Origin: an uncultured Fretibacterium sp.
GTDB taxonomy: Bacteria > Synergistota > Synergistia > Synergistales > Aminobacteriaceae
NCBI GenBank assembly: GCA_937915755.1
Contig: CALGGR010000220.1
Location: 1-64,000 of the forward strand
Direction of reading: 5' to 3'
Length of the DNA stretch: 64,000 nt
Shown piece by piece: positions 7,765-17,508 of the stretch. The notes below the pieces were generated by a model, which worked only from the letters and a program-made list of their open reading frames with translations, made no database searches and was not told the origin of the DNA. Both the position numbers and the translations under genes were made by a program. Each line of letters starts with the position of its first letter. Position 1 is the stretch's first letter.

Positions 7765-10044
7765 ATGATTAACCGGATTAGGGCACTATGGCGTATTCTC
7801 GGGGTTTCAATTTATGACAATGCCGAACGACGCAAACAGAACCTGAAAACCATTTCCTGCATTGCGGTAGTTATGGAGATACCGTCGCTGTTGGGAGCTG
7901 TGTCTTATTTTTTCACTCCTTTGTGGGATTTTGCGTTGGGCTGTTTGATTTATGCCATTTTTAACCTTGTGATTTTCTATTTTGCAAGCATCAAAAAAGA
8001 CCGTGAATTGGCCGCAAGTATCAGCACTGTTCTCTCTCTCGTAGCCTGCACAAACATAGCACTTTTTGCAAGAAATGGTTTCGCTGCTCACTGGACGCTG
8101 CTTTTCCCGCTCGTTGTATGCTATCTCTGCGGTGTCAGGTTAGGGCTTTTAAGTTCTCTTTATATGACACTTCTCTATATGGTCTTATATTGGACGCCTC
8201 TTAGGACCATTATGGAAGGGGTATATTCTCCGATGTTCTTGAGCCGTTTTCCTTTACTTTATATGATAGTCTCACTCAACACAGCTTACATCATGATTGA
8301 GTATCACGTAAACATTCTGAATCAGATGCTTTACGAGAAGAAACTTGAGGCCGCAAGAGATGAAGCACGGGCGGCAAATCACGCGAAGAGTGAATTTCTC
8401 GCGAGTATGTCTCATGAGATTCGTACTCCGTTGAATGCAGTGCTAGGAATGAATACGATAATCTTGCGTGACTGTCAGCAGGCCCGGGAGCTTCTTCAGG
8501 GTAACTTTGATGCTGTCAAGATTCTGGACAGCATAACTTCGAGTGCCGGAGACATTGAGAATGCCGGGAATAATTTGCTCTCACTCATCAATCAGATTCT
8601 CGACTTCTCAAAAGTTGAAGCCGGGAAAATCGAACTTGTCGAGACCAATTACAAGTTAAGCTCTGTTCTGAACGACGTAAGCAGCATGGTAGCCCTCAGA
8701 GCAAAATCCAAAGACCTTGAATTTCATGTTGACGTTGATGAAAATCTTCCGGACGTTTATTTCGGCGATGAAATGCGTATGAGGCTGATAATCCAAAACC
8801 TCCTGACCAACGCCGTCAAGTATACTGATCACGGAAGCGTTGATTTCTCCGTCAGCAGTGCAAACACGAAAGTCGTTCAGCCCGGCGGCACTCTTTTGCT
8901 GAAGATTCTAGTTAAGGACACAGGAATAGGAATTAAGAAAGAGGACATTGATAAAATCTTCAGGCGTTTCGAGCGTGTAAATCTCGAACATAATAGCACG
9001 ATAGAGGGCACAGGACTCGGACTTGCTATCGTTCAGCTACTTTGCAGCAAGATGGGCGGCAACATTCATTTAGAGAGCGAGTACGGGAAAGGCTCTGTTT
9101 TCACGCTGACGATTCCGCAGAAAGTTATTTCGTGCGAGCCAGTTGGGAATTTCCGCAAGAAATTTGAGCAAAGCATCATCAACAAAGAGCATTATCACGA
9201 ATTATTCAAAGCACCGGAAGCGCATATTCTGATAGTCGATGATACTCATTTCAATCTTGTTGTTGCTATGGGGCTTCTAAAGAAAACAGAGATTAAGATT
9301 GACACGGCCTCAAACGGCGGGGACGCTATCACTTTTGCGGGCGAACGTTCCTACGATTTAATTCTAATGGATCAAAGGATGCCTAGTATCGACGGAACAG
9401 AGGCACTCCACCGTATTCGGGAGTTTGACAAAAATACGCCAGTAATCTGCCTTACAGCTGACGCTATTTTGGGAGCCAGGGCGCGGTATCTGTCGGAAGG
9501 TTTCACTGACTACCTTACGAAGCCTATCGACAGCGCAGCACTTGAGAAAATGCTCTTGAAATACTTGCCGAAGGAAAAGATTATAACGATTAAAGAGGTT
9601 GAAGAAAAAATCCCGGAAGATGAGGCTGACGATTTCGCAAAACTCAAAGGAAGCGGGATTGAAGTTGAAACCGGGCTTAGGTATTCCCAAAATGACAAGA
9701 CACTATATCGCACCCTGCTGGGCGAGTACATTCTGAGCTATGACGAAAGGATAAGTTCCATCAAGAAATTCTGTGCGTCTAAGAATTGTGAACGCTACGG
9801 GATAGTAGTTCATGCCCTCAAAAGTTCATCAAGAATGATAGGAGCGACGGAACTTTCCGAAGTCTGTGCAAAGTTAGAAAAGGCCTCAGATGATGGCGAG
9901 ATTGAAACGATCCAGGAAAGGACTCCGGCTTTGCTGGAATTGTATGAGAAGATTATCAGCGCAATTCGTTCAGCCAATGTAGTTGAAACTGAAGAAGCGC
10001 ATAACTCCGACGATGAAATCTTAGAATTTTTCCCTGAAACGTAA
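7765..10044 (+). CDS. Hybrid sensor histidine kinase (TM-HisKA-HATPase-REC-Hpt)
   Basis: 759 residues. About six N-terminal membrane segments (residues 15-185) form an integral sensor. A HisKA domain follows with phospho-acceptor H217 in SMSHEIRTPLN. Next come an ATPase domain with DTGIGIK and GTGLGLAI, a receiver with D536 in LILMDQRMPS, and a C-terminal Hpt with H683 in VVHALKSS. All four phosphorelay stations are present. Transfer from Hpt to the REC-HD-GYP regulator encoded just upstream is plausible. ATG 7765 is preferred over the upstream GTG because GAGGTGG (7752-7758) is well spaced from it. The sensed signal is unknown. Confidence 0.9.
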   Translation: MINRIRALWRILGVSIYDNAERRKQNLKTISCIAVVMEIPSLLGAVSYFFTPLWDFALGCLIYAIFNLVIFYFASIKKDRELAASISTVLSLVACTNIALFARNGFAAHWTLLFPLVVCYLCGVRLGLLSSLYMTLLYMVLYWTPLRTIMEGVYSPMFLSRFPLLYMIVSLNTAYIMIEYHVNILNQMLYEKKLEAARDEARAANHAKSEFLASMSHEIRTPLNAVLGMNTIILRDCQQARELLQGNFDAVKILDSITSSAGDIENAGNNLLSLINQILDFSKVEAGKIELVETNYKLSSVLNDVSSMVALRAKSKDLEFHVDVDENLPDVYFGDEMRMRLIIQNLLTNAVKYTDHGSVDFSVSSANTKVVQPGGTLLLKILVKDTGIGIKKEDIDKIFRRFERVNLEHNSTIEGTGLGLAIVQLLCSKMGGNIHLESEYGKGSVFTLTIPQKVISCEPVGNFRKKFEQSIINKEHYHELFKAPEAHILIVDDTHFNLVVAMGLLKKTEIKIDTASNGGDAITFAGERSYDLILMDQRMPSIDGTEALHRIREFDKNTPVICLTADAILGARARYLSEGFTDYLTKPIDSAALEKMLLKYLPKEKIITIKEVEEKIPEDEADDFAKLKGSGIEVETGLRYSQNDKTLYRTLLGEYILSYDERISSIKKFCASKNCERYGIVVHALKSSSRMIGATELSEVCAKLEKASDDGEIETIQERTPALLELYEKIISAIRSANVVETEEAHNSDDEILEFFPET

Positions 10045-10056
10045 ACTCCTGAAAAG

Positions 10057-10086
10057 TTGGGATAATGTACCTATTCATGCTAAAAT
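10057..10086 (+). promoter_or_regulatory. Promoter for gyrA-psd-pssA
   Basis: TTGGGA (10057-10062), an 18-base spacer, then an extended -10 TGcTAAAAT (10078-10086). It lies about 45 bases before the gyrA ATG; AGGAGG is at 10114-10119. Confidence 0.55.
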
Positions 10087-10132
10087 TATTTGTTTTGATA
10101 ACATAATTTAGACAGGAGGCTACAAAACTTTT

Positions 10133-12664
10133 ATGCCCGACGAAATAATTGAAGAAGTAAAACCTCAGTCGGAGGAGAAAATCTTAACCCTTCCTCTTGT
10201 TGGCGAGATAAAGACGAGTTACCTCAACTATGCTATGAGCGTCATTGTCGGACGAGCTTTACCAGATGCCCGCGACGGCCTCAAACCTGTTCAGCGTCGT
10301 GTACTCTATGCAATGTCAGAATTAGGCCTCAAGCACAACACAGCCTACAAGAAGTCAGCGCGTATCGTCGGTGAAACTATGGGTAAATATCACCCTCACG
10401 GAGACTCGGCCATATATGACACGATGGTTCGTCTTGCCCAGAATTGGAACTTGCGATACACGCTCGTTGACGGTCAGGGAAACTTCGGCTCGATCGACGG
10501 AGACAGCCCTGCGGCCATGCGTTACACCGAAGCAAGGCTAAGTCGTCCCGGAGAACTAATGCTCGCTAACCTCGACGAGGACACCGTAGAATGGGGTCAG
10601 AACTTCGACGAATCCCTCAAAGAACCCCTGACGCTACCCTCAATCCTCCCGAATCTTCTCGTCAACGGCTCAACTGGAATCGCTGTCGGAATGGCCACGA
10701 ACATGCCGCCTCACAATTTACGTGAAGTCGCAAATTTATTCTGCTGGATGATCGACAACGGAATTGAACCTGAAGACGCAAGCACAGCTGATATCTTGAA
10801 GATAATGCCCGGCCCTGACTTCCCTACAGGCGGAGAAATTCTAGGGCGCTCAGGAATACTTGAGGCTTACTCCACAGGTCGCGGGAAAATCACGGTCAGG
10901 GGCAAGATGCACGTCGAGGAGTCAAAGCGAGGGAAACACAGCATCGTAATCACAGAGATTCCCTACAGCGTCAACAAAACCATGATGCTCGAAGCTATGG
11001 TCGAGGCTGTTCAGGAGAAGGAAATTGAGGGAGTCTCCGAGATGAGGGATGAGTCTGACAGGGACGGTCTCAGAATCGTCGTCGAACTCTCAAGGGACGC
11101 TGACGCAGATCTCATTATGAGGCAGCTATACCGGCACACGTCGTTGCAGACAACATTCGGCGTCATTAACCTTGCGCTCGTCGACAAGCACCCCGAAATC
11201 CTAAGCATTCAGCAGCTCCTCTCGATATTCCTGAACTACAGGCGCGAAGTCGTAAGGCGAAGAACTGAATACCGCCTGAAGCACGCTCAGGCACGCGAAC
11301 ACGTCATTGAAGGCCTCAAGAAAGCTCTAACTCACATTGAGCAGGTAATCCGGACAATACGCTCAACGAACAGCGCAGCAGAAGCAAAAGAAAGCCTGCA
11401 GTCAATACTCGGCTTCTCGGAAGTTCAGGCACAGGCTATCCTCGACATGAGGCTGCAGAGGCTCACTGGACTCGAACGCGAGAAACTCGACGAGGAACAG
11501 TCGAAACTTCTTGCTGACATTTCCGGCTACAACGAGATTCTTGCTGACAGGAAAGTACTTGACGGCGTAATTCGCTCTGAACTTGTCGATTTGGCGGAAC
11601 GTTTCGGTGATGACAGAAGGACGGCAATCGTTGAGGAAGTTCAGGAAGCTCTTGACGGAGATTTAATCCCTGAGGAGAACATCATAATCACCCTCTCGAA
11701 GGACGGGTTAATCAAGCGTCAGCCCCTCGAATACTACCGGCTTCAGGCAACAGGCGGAAAGGGAAAGCGCGGTGCAACAATTCACGCCGATGACAGCATA
11801 GAGATGCTCAGCGTAACGAACACTCACCGCGATATATATTTCTTCACGAACACAGGCCGTGTAATGTCGCTGAAAGGCTACGAAGTCCCGGAGACTAAAT
11901 CAGGAAAGGGAAAGCCAATCTCGCGCTACCTTCCTCTTGCTGAAAACGAGAGAATCGTGAACATTGCCGGAGACGGAGGCGGAAACTTCAAGTACGCATT
12001 CTTCATAACGAGGCGGGGAATCGCAAAACGTGTAACCTTCAGCGAGCTTCTTCAGACGAAACGCGCAAAACGTATCATGAAGATGGACGCGGGCGACGAG
12101 ATTGCACAGGTAAGACTCACAACGGGAAAGAATGACATGGTCATCGTAACGAGGGACGGCCTTGCGCTGAGAGTTCCTGAGATTGAGTTCCGGCCATTGA
12201 GCAGGACAGCACGGGGGGCTATGGCAATACGTCTCAAGAAGAATGATTACGTCCTGAGCTGCGACCCTGTTACCGAACGCCGAACTATCCTTGTAATCAG
12301 CGAGATGGGAATCGGGAAGCGAGTTGAGTTTGCATCATTCATGCCGCATCACAGGGGTACGGGCGGAATTTGCCTCATGGAGCTTACGGAGAAGACCGGG
12401 AAATTATCCGGCAGCGTTTCCGTTAAAGACAGCGACGAGATTATCGCGATTTCCGCAAAGGGAAGAATGATTCGTATGCCCGTCGAAGGCATAAATATCA
12501 TGAAGCGTCATTCAGTCGGCAATATAATTCTCAGGCTCGACGAGGGCGACTCAGTTGCCGATTTCAGCGTCATGAGAACTGAAGAAGACAACGACGAACT
12601 CACGGCCATGCTTCCATTTGACGACGAACAGGGAGAACAGGGACAGGAAGATGAGAATAGCTAG
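10133..12664 (+). CDS. gyrA: DNA gyrase subunit A
   Basis: 843 residues, the normal length for GyrA. It is the DNA breakage-reunion subunit of gyrase and works with GyrB to introduce negative supercoils. The active-site Tyr is Y131 in [11 protein letters not shown], and the quinolone-pocket region is [16 protein letters not shown]. The C-terminal pinwheel repeats start near residue 510. The GyrA box that distinguishes gyrase from topoisomerase IV is imperfect: near residue 538 it reads QATGGKGK instead of Q-R-R-GGKGK. I still call GyrA from overall sequence and the absence of ParC features, but gyrB is not in the window to confirm. The ribosome site is 13 bases from the ATG, a little long. 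Its 3' end overlaps psd by 14 bases. Confidence 0.92.
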   Translation: MPDEIIEEVKPQSEEKILTLPLVGEIKTSYLNYAMSVIVGRALPDARDGLKPVQRRVLYAMSELGLKHNTAYKKSARIVGETMGKYHPHGDSAIYDTMVRLAQNWNLRYTLVDGQGNFGSIDGDSPAAMRYTEARLSRPGELMLANLDEDTVEWGQNFDESLKEPLTLPSILPNLLVNGSTGIAVGMATNMPPHNLREVANLFCWMIDNGIEPEDASTADILKIMPGPDFPTGGEILGRSGILEAYSTGRGKITVRGKMHVEESKRGKHSIVITEIPYSVNKTMMLEAMVEAVQEKEIEGVSEMRDESDRDGLRIVVELSRDADADLIMRQLYRHTSLQTTFGVINLALVDKHPEILSIQQLLSIFLNYRREVVRRRTEYRLKHAQAREHVIEGLKKALTHIEQVIRTIRSTNSAAEAKESLQSILGFSEVQAQAILDMRLQRLTGLEREKLDEEQSKLLADISGYNEILADRKVLDGVIRSELVDLAERFGDDRRTAIVEEVQEALDGDLIPEENIIITLSKDGLIKRQPLEYYRLQATGGKGKRGATIHADDSIEMLSVTNTHRDIYFFTNTGRVMSLKGYEVPETKSGKGKPISRYLPLAENERIVNIAGDGGGNFKYAFFITRRGIAKRVTFSELLQTKRAKRIMKMDAGDEIAQVRLTTGKNDMVIVTRDGLALRVPEIEFRPLSRTARGAMAIRLKKNDYVLSCDPVTERRTILVISEMGIGKRVEFASFMPHHRGTGGICLMELTEKTGKLSGSVSVKDSDEIIAISAKGRMIRMPVEGINIMKRHSVGNIILRLDEGDSVADFSVMRTEEDNDELTAMLPFDDEQGEQGQEDENS

Positions 12665-13271
12665 AGACGGAGTCCCGACAATAGCATTCCTGACACTCTG
12701 CGCGGGGGCATTCGCGTTTATATCGTGGATACCCTGCGCGGTAATGCTTTTGTTGCTTGGATTGGTGCTGTGGTTCTTCCGGGACCCAGAGCGCTCGGCG
12801 GACTACAAGGACGGAGGATTCTATTCGCCCGCTGACGGAAAGATCGTCGAAATCTCGAATTGCTGCCACGAATTTACGGGCTACTCGGTGAAGGTCGGGA
12901 TATTCATGAACGTATTCAGCGTCCACGTCAACAGGACACCCTGCACAGGACGTGTTGACTTTCTCAATTACGTTCCCGGAAAGAAGATAGCCGCGTTCTC
13001 TCCGAAAGCCTCAGAAATCAACGAGCGAAATTATGTCGGACTTTCAACGCAATGGGGCGCGGTAATGATGGTACAGATTGCGGGGCTAGTAGCAAGAAGG
13101 ATCGTTTGCAGACTGAGGCGCGGTGATGTCCTCGAAGCCGGGCAGCGTTACGGAATGATTAAGCTCGGCTCACGGGTTGACTTGTACATGCCGGCTGATA
13201 CAGTAGTTCGCGTGAAACTCGGCGAAAAAGTAAAGGCCGGAATAACATTGATAGGGGTTGTGAAAGGTTGA
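12651..13271 (+). CDS. psd: Phosphatidylserine decarboxylase, short (archaetidylserine-like) form
   Basis: 206 residues. A pyruvoyl-dependent membrane enzyme making phosphatidylethanolamine from phosphatidylserine. There are two N-terminal hydrophobic segments (about 8-40), then FRDPER, SPADGKI and HVNRTPCTG, all typical of the family. The proenzyme cleavage site is G173-S174 in [11 protein letters not shown], where Ser becomes the pyruvoyl group. ATG 12651 has GGACAGGAAG immediately upstream and lies inside the end of gyrA. pssA follows within 30 bases, so synthesis of substrate and product enzymes is linked. Confidence 0.92.
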   Translation: MRIARDGVPTIAFLTLCAGAFAFISWIPCAVMLLLLGLVLWFFRDPERSADYKDGGFYSPADGKIVEISNCCHEFTGYSVKVGIFMNVFSVHVNRTPCTGRVDFLNYVPGKKIAAFSPKASEINERNYVGLSTQWGAVMMVQIAGLVARRIVCRLRRGDVLEAGQRYGMIKLGSRVDLYMPADTVVRVKLGEKVKAGITLIGVVKG

Positions 13272-13297
13272 GAAGTTTGCTGAAGATAAGGCGGATA

Positions 13298-14032
13298 ATG
13301 GGACGTAAAGGGAAGAAGAAGCCGATGGAGTTCAAGCACATTCTGCCCAACATGGTAACGAGCGGGAATTTGCTCTGCGGATTGTTCTCGCTGATACTGG
13401 TGCTTCATGGCCGATATGTTCCGGCGGCGTGGCTGGTATTCTTCGCGGTGATATTCGACGGTTTCGACGGTAAGGTTGCGAGAATGCTGGGCGGAGGCTC
13501 ACAGTTCGGAATGGAGTTCGACAGCCTGGCGGACTTGGTGAGCTTCGGGGTTGCGCCTGCGATATTGCTGTACGAGGTCTCAATGAGGGGGCTTCACTTT
13601 GCTGGTGCGGTAATATCGTGCTTCTTTGCGCTCTGCGTGGCACTGAGGCTCGCGCGCTTCAACGTTGTGCATGTTCCCGGACCGTTTCAGGGGCTTCCGT
13701 GCCCTGCGGGTGGATTGTTCGTGTCGTCATTCGTAATTGCTGGCGTGAATCTTCCTGCGCTTGCGATGGCTGTGGTGATGGCACTGACGGGCTTCCTCAT
13801 GATTTCGAGCATACCATACGCGAACATGAAGAAGCTGACGAAGAAGACTGCCGACGGAATGAAGTGCCTTGCGCTATTCTCGATGATGGTGCTTTCGTTC
13901 GTGTTCATGAAGAAGGGTGCGCCGATGTTCCTGTTTGCGATGTATATTGCGAGCGGGCTTATACGGTTTGACTGGGGTCAGTGGCTCTTGAAGCCGGAAG
14001 CGCGGGACGAGGCATTGAATCATAAGAACTAG
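13298..14032 (+). CDS. pssA: CDP-diacylglycerol-serine O-phosphatidyltransferase
   Basis: About 244 residues, with six or more membrane segments. It condenses CDP-diacylglycerol with serine to give phosphatidylserine, the substrate of the upstream Psd. The CDP-alcohol phosphotransferase signature is complete: DGFDGKVAR, eight residues, G, three residues, D, three residues, D. The start is uncertain. ATG 13298 is given because AAGGCGG lies just before it, but TTG at 13268 overlapping the psd stop would add 10 residues. A strong terminator follows at 14048. Confidence 0.92.
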   Translation: MGRKGKKKPMEFKHILPNMVTSGNLLCGLFSLILVLHGRYVPAAWLVFFAVIFDGFDGKVARMLGGGSQFGMEFDSLADLVSFGVAPAILLYEVSMRGLHFAGAVISCFFALCVALRLARFNVVHVPGPFQGLPCPAGGLFVSSFVIAGVNLPALAMAVVMALTGFLMISSIPYANMKKLTKKTADGMKCLALFSMMVLSFVFMKKGAPMFLFAMYIASGLIRFDWGQWLLKPEARDEALNHKN

Positions 14033-14047
14033 TGTTTGAAGATTGAG

Positions 14048-14078
14048 AGACTCGCTGAAGAGGCGGGTCTTTATTTTT
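14048..14078 (+). terminator. Rho-independent terminator of gyrA-psd-pssA
   Basis: AGACTCGC (14048-14055) pairs with GCGGGTCT (14063-14070), followed by TTATTTTT. Confidence 0.88.
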
Positions 14079-14110
14079 ACGCGAAAATACTCATCTTGAA
14101 AAAGTACAAA

Positions 14111-14139
14111 ACAGCAAGGTGTGATATAATTACTGCTGT
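14111..14139 (+). promoter_or_regulatory. Extended -10 promoter bracketed by an inverted repeat
   Basis: An extended -10 TGaTATAAT (14122-14130) sits between ACAGCA (14111-14116) and TGCTGT (14134-14139). Predicted transcription would begin in or near the right arm, leaving a leader of about 145 bases before the surface-protein ATG. That leader contains a small GGGG/CCCC hairpin (14165-14181). The same geometry occurs at 55152 and 55866. Confidence 0.6.
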
Positions 14140-14282
14140 CAAAAAAATACCTACACATGATTTCGGGGTGTATATATCCCCTAGTTTACCTTGCTAAATG
14201 TGTATTATAACATAATTGCGAATGGTTGGCGGTCATGTGTCTTTATGGTTTTGACAAAATATCCCATTGGAGGTAAAAAAGC

Positions 14283-17200
14283 ATGAAGAAGTACATAGCG
14301 TCATTCATGGTTGTGTGTCTGCTCTTGATGTGTTCGAGTGCATGGGCGGACTACTGGAACGAGGGTCATTCAGGAACGGAGGCCGATCCGTATGTGATTG
14401 ACACGAATGCGGATCTGGTCGCGCTGAGGGATAGGGTGAACGCAGGAACTGAGTCGGCGGATATGTATTACAAGCTGACTGAGAACCTGAACATCTCGCA
14501 GATAACGGACTGGGTTTATATCGGCGGTACAGAAGCTCGTGCGTTCACGGGACATTTTGACGGCAACGGGAAGGCCATTCAGGTCAACATCAACAGAGGA
14601 GCCTCATCTGCTAGTCTGTTCGGGCATGTCAATACTGAGGCAAATACATACGCCGTTAAGAATCTCACGGTCAGCGGAACAGTCGCTGGACGCTGGGCAG
14701 CTGGTGTTGCTATGGATTTATACTCAGGAATTATTGACAACTGCACTTTTACAGGTAAGTTGTCAAGAGCTGTTGATTGGCGTGGTTATGATGGTAACGT
14801 AGGCGGTATTGTCGAATACATGACAGGCGGAAAAATCACGAACTGTACTGTAACTGCAACAATGACAGGAGCCGACCGCGGCACAGAATATGGCGGTGGC
14901 ATTGTCGGTTACATGACAGGGGGCAGCATTGAGAACTGCAAAGTTGAAGGTACAACTCTCTCAACATTCAACTGTGCGGGTGGCATTGCCGGATATGCCA
15001 AGATAGCAAACTTTGAGGCAATCAAGAACTGCACATTCTCAGGCACGGTGAACGCAGGGAAAAGTGGCAGTTACAGTGGGGGTATCGTAGGTTATATTGA
15101 GGGCGGAAATCTCCAGAACAACCACGTAACCGCAGATACTAACGCGAGTTCATCAGTGTCGGGCAAAGGCTACGTAGGCGGAATCGTGGGACGCATCGGC
15201 GAGGCAACAGTTGTCGAAAGCTGTGATGTCTCATCGCTCGTAACGGTCTCCGGCGGCTCTCAGGCAATCGGCGGAATCGTCGGCCTCATGAACGCATCGA
15301 CAGTACGCAATAATCAGTCCCACGCTACGATTTCGGGAGACGTTACCAACATGGGTGGCGTGGTCGGGAAACTCGACGCGTCAAGCTACGAAATCAACAA
15401 CAACCGCTACAGTTCCGCAGAACACAGCATCGGCAACAACGCTCAGGGTGTCCCAAGCGAGGAAGGCTGTATCAGGGTCGGCGCAAGCATCGCGATCACG
15501 CCAGACTCACTCCCTGAAGCAGTAGCCAACAGCGAATACACCGTAACCCTCACAACCGACTCGACAACCGCTGTGGTATGGACACTCACGAACGGTACTA
15601 GTCTCCCCGAAGGTCTCACGCTCGGAAGGTCAACAGGAATAATCTCAGGCACTCCAACAACAGCAGGAAGCTACACCTTCACGGTCAAGGCCAGCCCGCT
15701 GTCAGGTGCGCCAGCAACAAAGCAGTTCACGCTGACGGTTCTGGGAACGAGGCTCACGATAACAACGACATCGCTTCCTTCCGGCACGGCAGGCACAGAT
15801 TACAGCGCAACGTTCGTATCGAATCCTGCGGGGGCTTCGTGGTCAGTGGAATCGGGGACGCTTCCGGCTGGTCTAACGCTCAATTCATCGGGCGTGATTT
15901 CTGGTAAACCAACAACAGCAGGGACAACGACCTCAACCTTCAGGGTAAAGGCGACATTAGGCTCTCAGAGTGTGTCAAAAGAGTTCAGCATCACTATAAA
16001 CGGATCCGGGCCGGCAATCAGGATTACAACAACGAGTCTCCCATCTGGGACAGTCAACGCATCATACTCGGCCATACTCGCGGCCGACTCTTCGGCGGTA
16101 ACATGGTCTATAGCTTCGGGAAGTCTTCCGGCGGGGCTGACACTGAGCAATTCGGGAACAATCTCAGGAACTCCGACGACTGCGGGGACATCGACATTCA
16201 CGGTCAGAGCTGTATCGGGCTCAGTAAGTGCGACGAGGGAACTCAGAATCACAATAACGGGTGGGCCAAGTCTCAGGATAACAACAATGAGTCTTCCAGC
16301 AGGAACGGTAAATGCGTCATATTCGGCTGTACTTGCTGTTAACTCATCGGCGGTAACGTGGTCGATAGCTTCTGGAAGTCTTCCGGCGGGGCTGACACTC
16401 AGCAATTCAGGAACGATTTCGGGTACGCCGACGGCTGCAGGAACATCGACATTCACCGTGAAAGCGACATCAGGCTCGAACAGTGCGGAGAAAGAACTCA
16501 GCATCACAATCAATACGCCGACAGGTATAACGATCACTACGGAAGATGTTCCAAACGGTACGGCAGGAAAGACATACACCGCACGACTTACCTCATCTGC
16601 AAGTAATGCGACATGGTCGGTAAGTTCCGGGAGTCTTCCTGATGGTCTCACGCTCAGTGCCAGAGGATTGATTTCTGGTATACCATCTGAACCGGGAACC
16701 TACAGCTTCACTGTACGCGCATCAAGCGGTTCTGCCTCAGCGGAAAAGGCATTCAGCCTGATAATAGAAGGTACAGCGATCACCATAATGACAACAAGGC
16801 TTCCTTCAGGCGTTGTAGGCACGGAATATTCCGGCGCGCTTACATCAAATCCTACTGATACTGTTTGGTCGGTGTCATTTGGAAGTCTTCCGCCTGGTCT
16901 AACGCTGAGTTCATTGGGCATAATCTCTGGCACTCCAACTTTCGACGGGACATCAACTTTCACTGTCAGCGCAGCATCGGGCTCGTCAAGAACGACAAAG
17001 AACCTCAGCATTACGATTAATGCACTTGCCGTTACGACTTCCAGTCTTCCCAGCGGGGCTGTAGGAGATACATATAGCAGGCTTCTCACGTCGAATGGTT
17101 CAAATGTAACTTGGTCAGTAAGTTCCGGGCATTTCCCGGAAGGGTTGACTCTCAACAGCCAGACAGGGTTAATCTCAGGAACGCTCACAACATTAGGCAC

Positions 17201-17384
17201 TTATAACTTCACCGTACAGGCAAGAAACTCTTATGCCAGCGCGTCGAAGTCATATACCGTGAACGTAAGAGACACAGGCTCAGGCGGCAGCAGTGCAAGT
17301 TCAGGGGGAGGCGGAGGCTGTAATTCTTCGCTCGGGATTATGGCCATCGCGGTTCTGGGCTTCGCGTTGAGGAAGAAGCAGTAA
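14283..17384 (+). CDS. Large secreted repeat protein with Synergist-CTERM anchor
   Basis: 1033 residues. A signal peptide spans 1-22 (hydrophobic core, cleavage after SSAWA). Residues of about 45-385 carry GLUG-like repeats with the pattern GGIVGYMTGGSIENC, suggestive of a beta-helix. Then come seven Ig-like putative-Ig (He_PIG) modules of about 85 residues, each with LPxGTxxxxY and SGSLPxGLTL...SGTPT. The C-terminus has a Gly/Ser linker, GGGGGCN, a hydrophobic helix and RKKQ, which is the Synergist-CTERM layout for surface anchoring. No enzyme motif is visible, so a stalk or adhesin role is inferred. GGAGGT lies 8 bases before the ATG. Neighbouring modules are alike enough at DNA level to recombine. 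Confidence 0.85.
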   Translation: MKKYIASFMVVCLLLMCSSAWADYWNEGHSGTEADPYVIDTNADLVALRDRVNAGTESADMYYKLTENLNISQITDWVYIGGTEARAFTGHFDGNGKAIQVNINRGASSASLFGHVNTEANTYAVKNLTVSGTVAGRWAAGVAMDLYSGIIDNCTFTGKLSRAVDWRGYDGNVGGIVEYMTGGKITNCTVTATMTGADRGTEYGGGIVGYMTGGSIENCKVEGTTLSTFNCAGGIAGYAKIANFEAIKNCTFSGTVNAGKSGSYSGGIVGYIEGGNLQNNHVTADTNASSSVSGKGYVGGIVGRIGEATVVESCDVSSLVTVSGGSQAIGGIVGLMNASTVRNNQSHATISGDVTNMGGVVGKLDASSYEINNNRYSSAEHSIGNNAQGVPSEEGCIRVGASIAITPDSLPEAVANSEYTVTLTTDSTTAVVWTLTNGTSLPEGLTLGRSTGIISGTPTTAGSYTFTVKASPLSGAPATKQFTLTVLGTRLTITTTSLPSGTAGTDYSATFVSNPAGASWSVESGTLPAGLTLNSSGVISGKPTTAGTTTSTFRVKATLGSQSVSKEFSITINGSGPAIRITTTSLPSGTVNASYSAILAADSSAVTWSIASGSLPAGLTLSNSGTISGTPTTAGTSTFTVRAVSGSVSATRELRITITGGPSLRITTMSLPAGTVNASYSAVLAVNSSAVTWSIASGSLPAGLTLSNSGTISGTPTAAGTSTFTVKATSGSNSAEKELSITINTPTGITITTEDVPNGTAGKTYTARLTSSASNATWSVSSGSLPDGLTLSARGLISGIPSEPGTYSFTVRASSGSASAEKAFSLIIEGTAITIMTTRLPSGVVGTEYSGALTSNPTDTVWSVSFGSLPPGLTLSSLGIISGTPTFDGTSTFTVSAASGSSRTTKNLSITINALAVTTSSLPSGAVGDTYSRLLTSNGSNVTWSVSSGHFPEGLTLNSQTGLISGTLTTLGTYNFTVQARNSYASASKSYTVNVRDTGSGGSSASSGGGGGCNSSLGIMAIAVLGFALRKKQ
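16021..16512 (+). repeat. Near-identical tandem Ig-module repeats in the surface gene
   Basis: The third and fourth Ig-like modules (about 16021-16268 and 16277-16512) are nearly identical in protein over the central 50 residues and very similar in DNA. Long shared runs occur around GGAAGTCTTCCGGCGGGGCT. This points to recent duplication or gene conversion within the array. Confidence 0.75.
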
Positions 17385-17399
17385 ACGGGAAAGAATCCT

Positions 17400-17432
17400 G
17401 CTCCCCTTGCGTTAATGTGAGGGGAGCTTTTT
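17400..17432 (+). terminator. Rho-independent terminator of the surface-protein gene
   Basis: GCTCCCCT (17400-17407) pairs with AGGGGAGC (17420-17427), followed by five T. Confidence 0.88.
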
Positions 17433-17458
17433 GTGCGGTCAACATTCATGTTACACAC

Positions 17459-17489
17459 AAAAAAAATAACCTCCGGCATTACCCGGAGG
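17459..17489 (-). terminator. Rho-independent terminator of rpsT
   Basis: On the minus strand CCTCCGG and CCGGAGG (17489-17483 and 17476-17470) form a stem, followed by TTA and a run of eight T. Confidence 0.88.
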
Positions 17490-17508
17490 CCGTGAGATTT
17501 CGTGTGTG

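Noticed and set aside
14140..14282. Possible riboswitch in the long leader of the surface-protein gene
   Set aside because: Only one small GGGG/CCCC hairpin is visible and no conserved aptamer core is recognised.
15965..16651. 228-codon open frame on the minus strand
   Set aside because: Antisense shadow of the Ig-repeat region; it repeats because the sense gene repeats.
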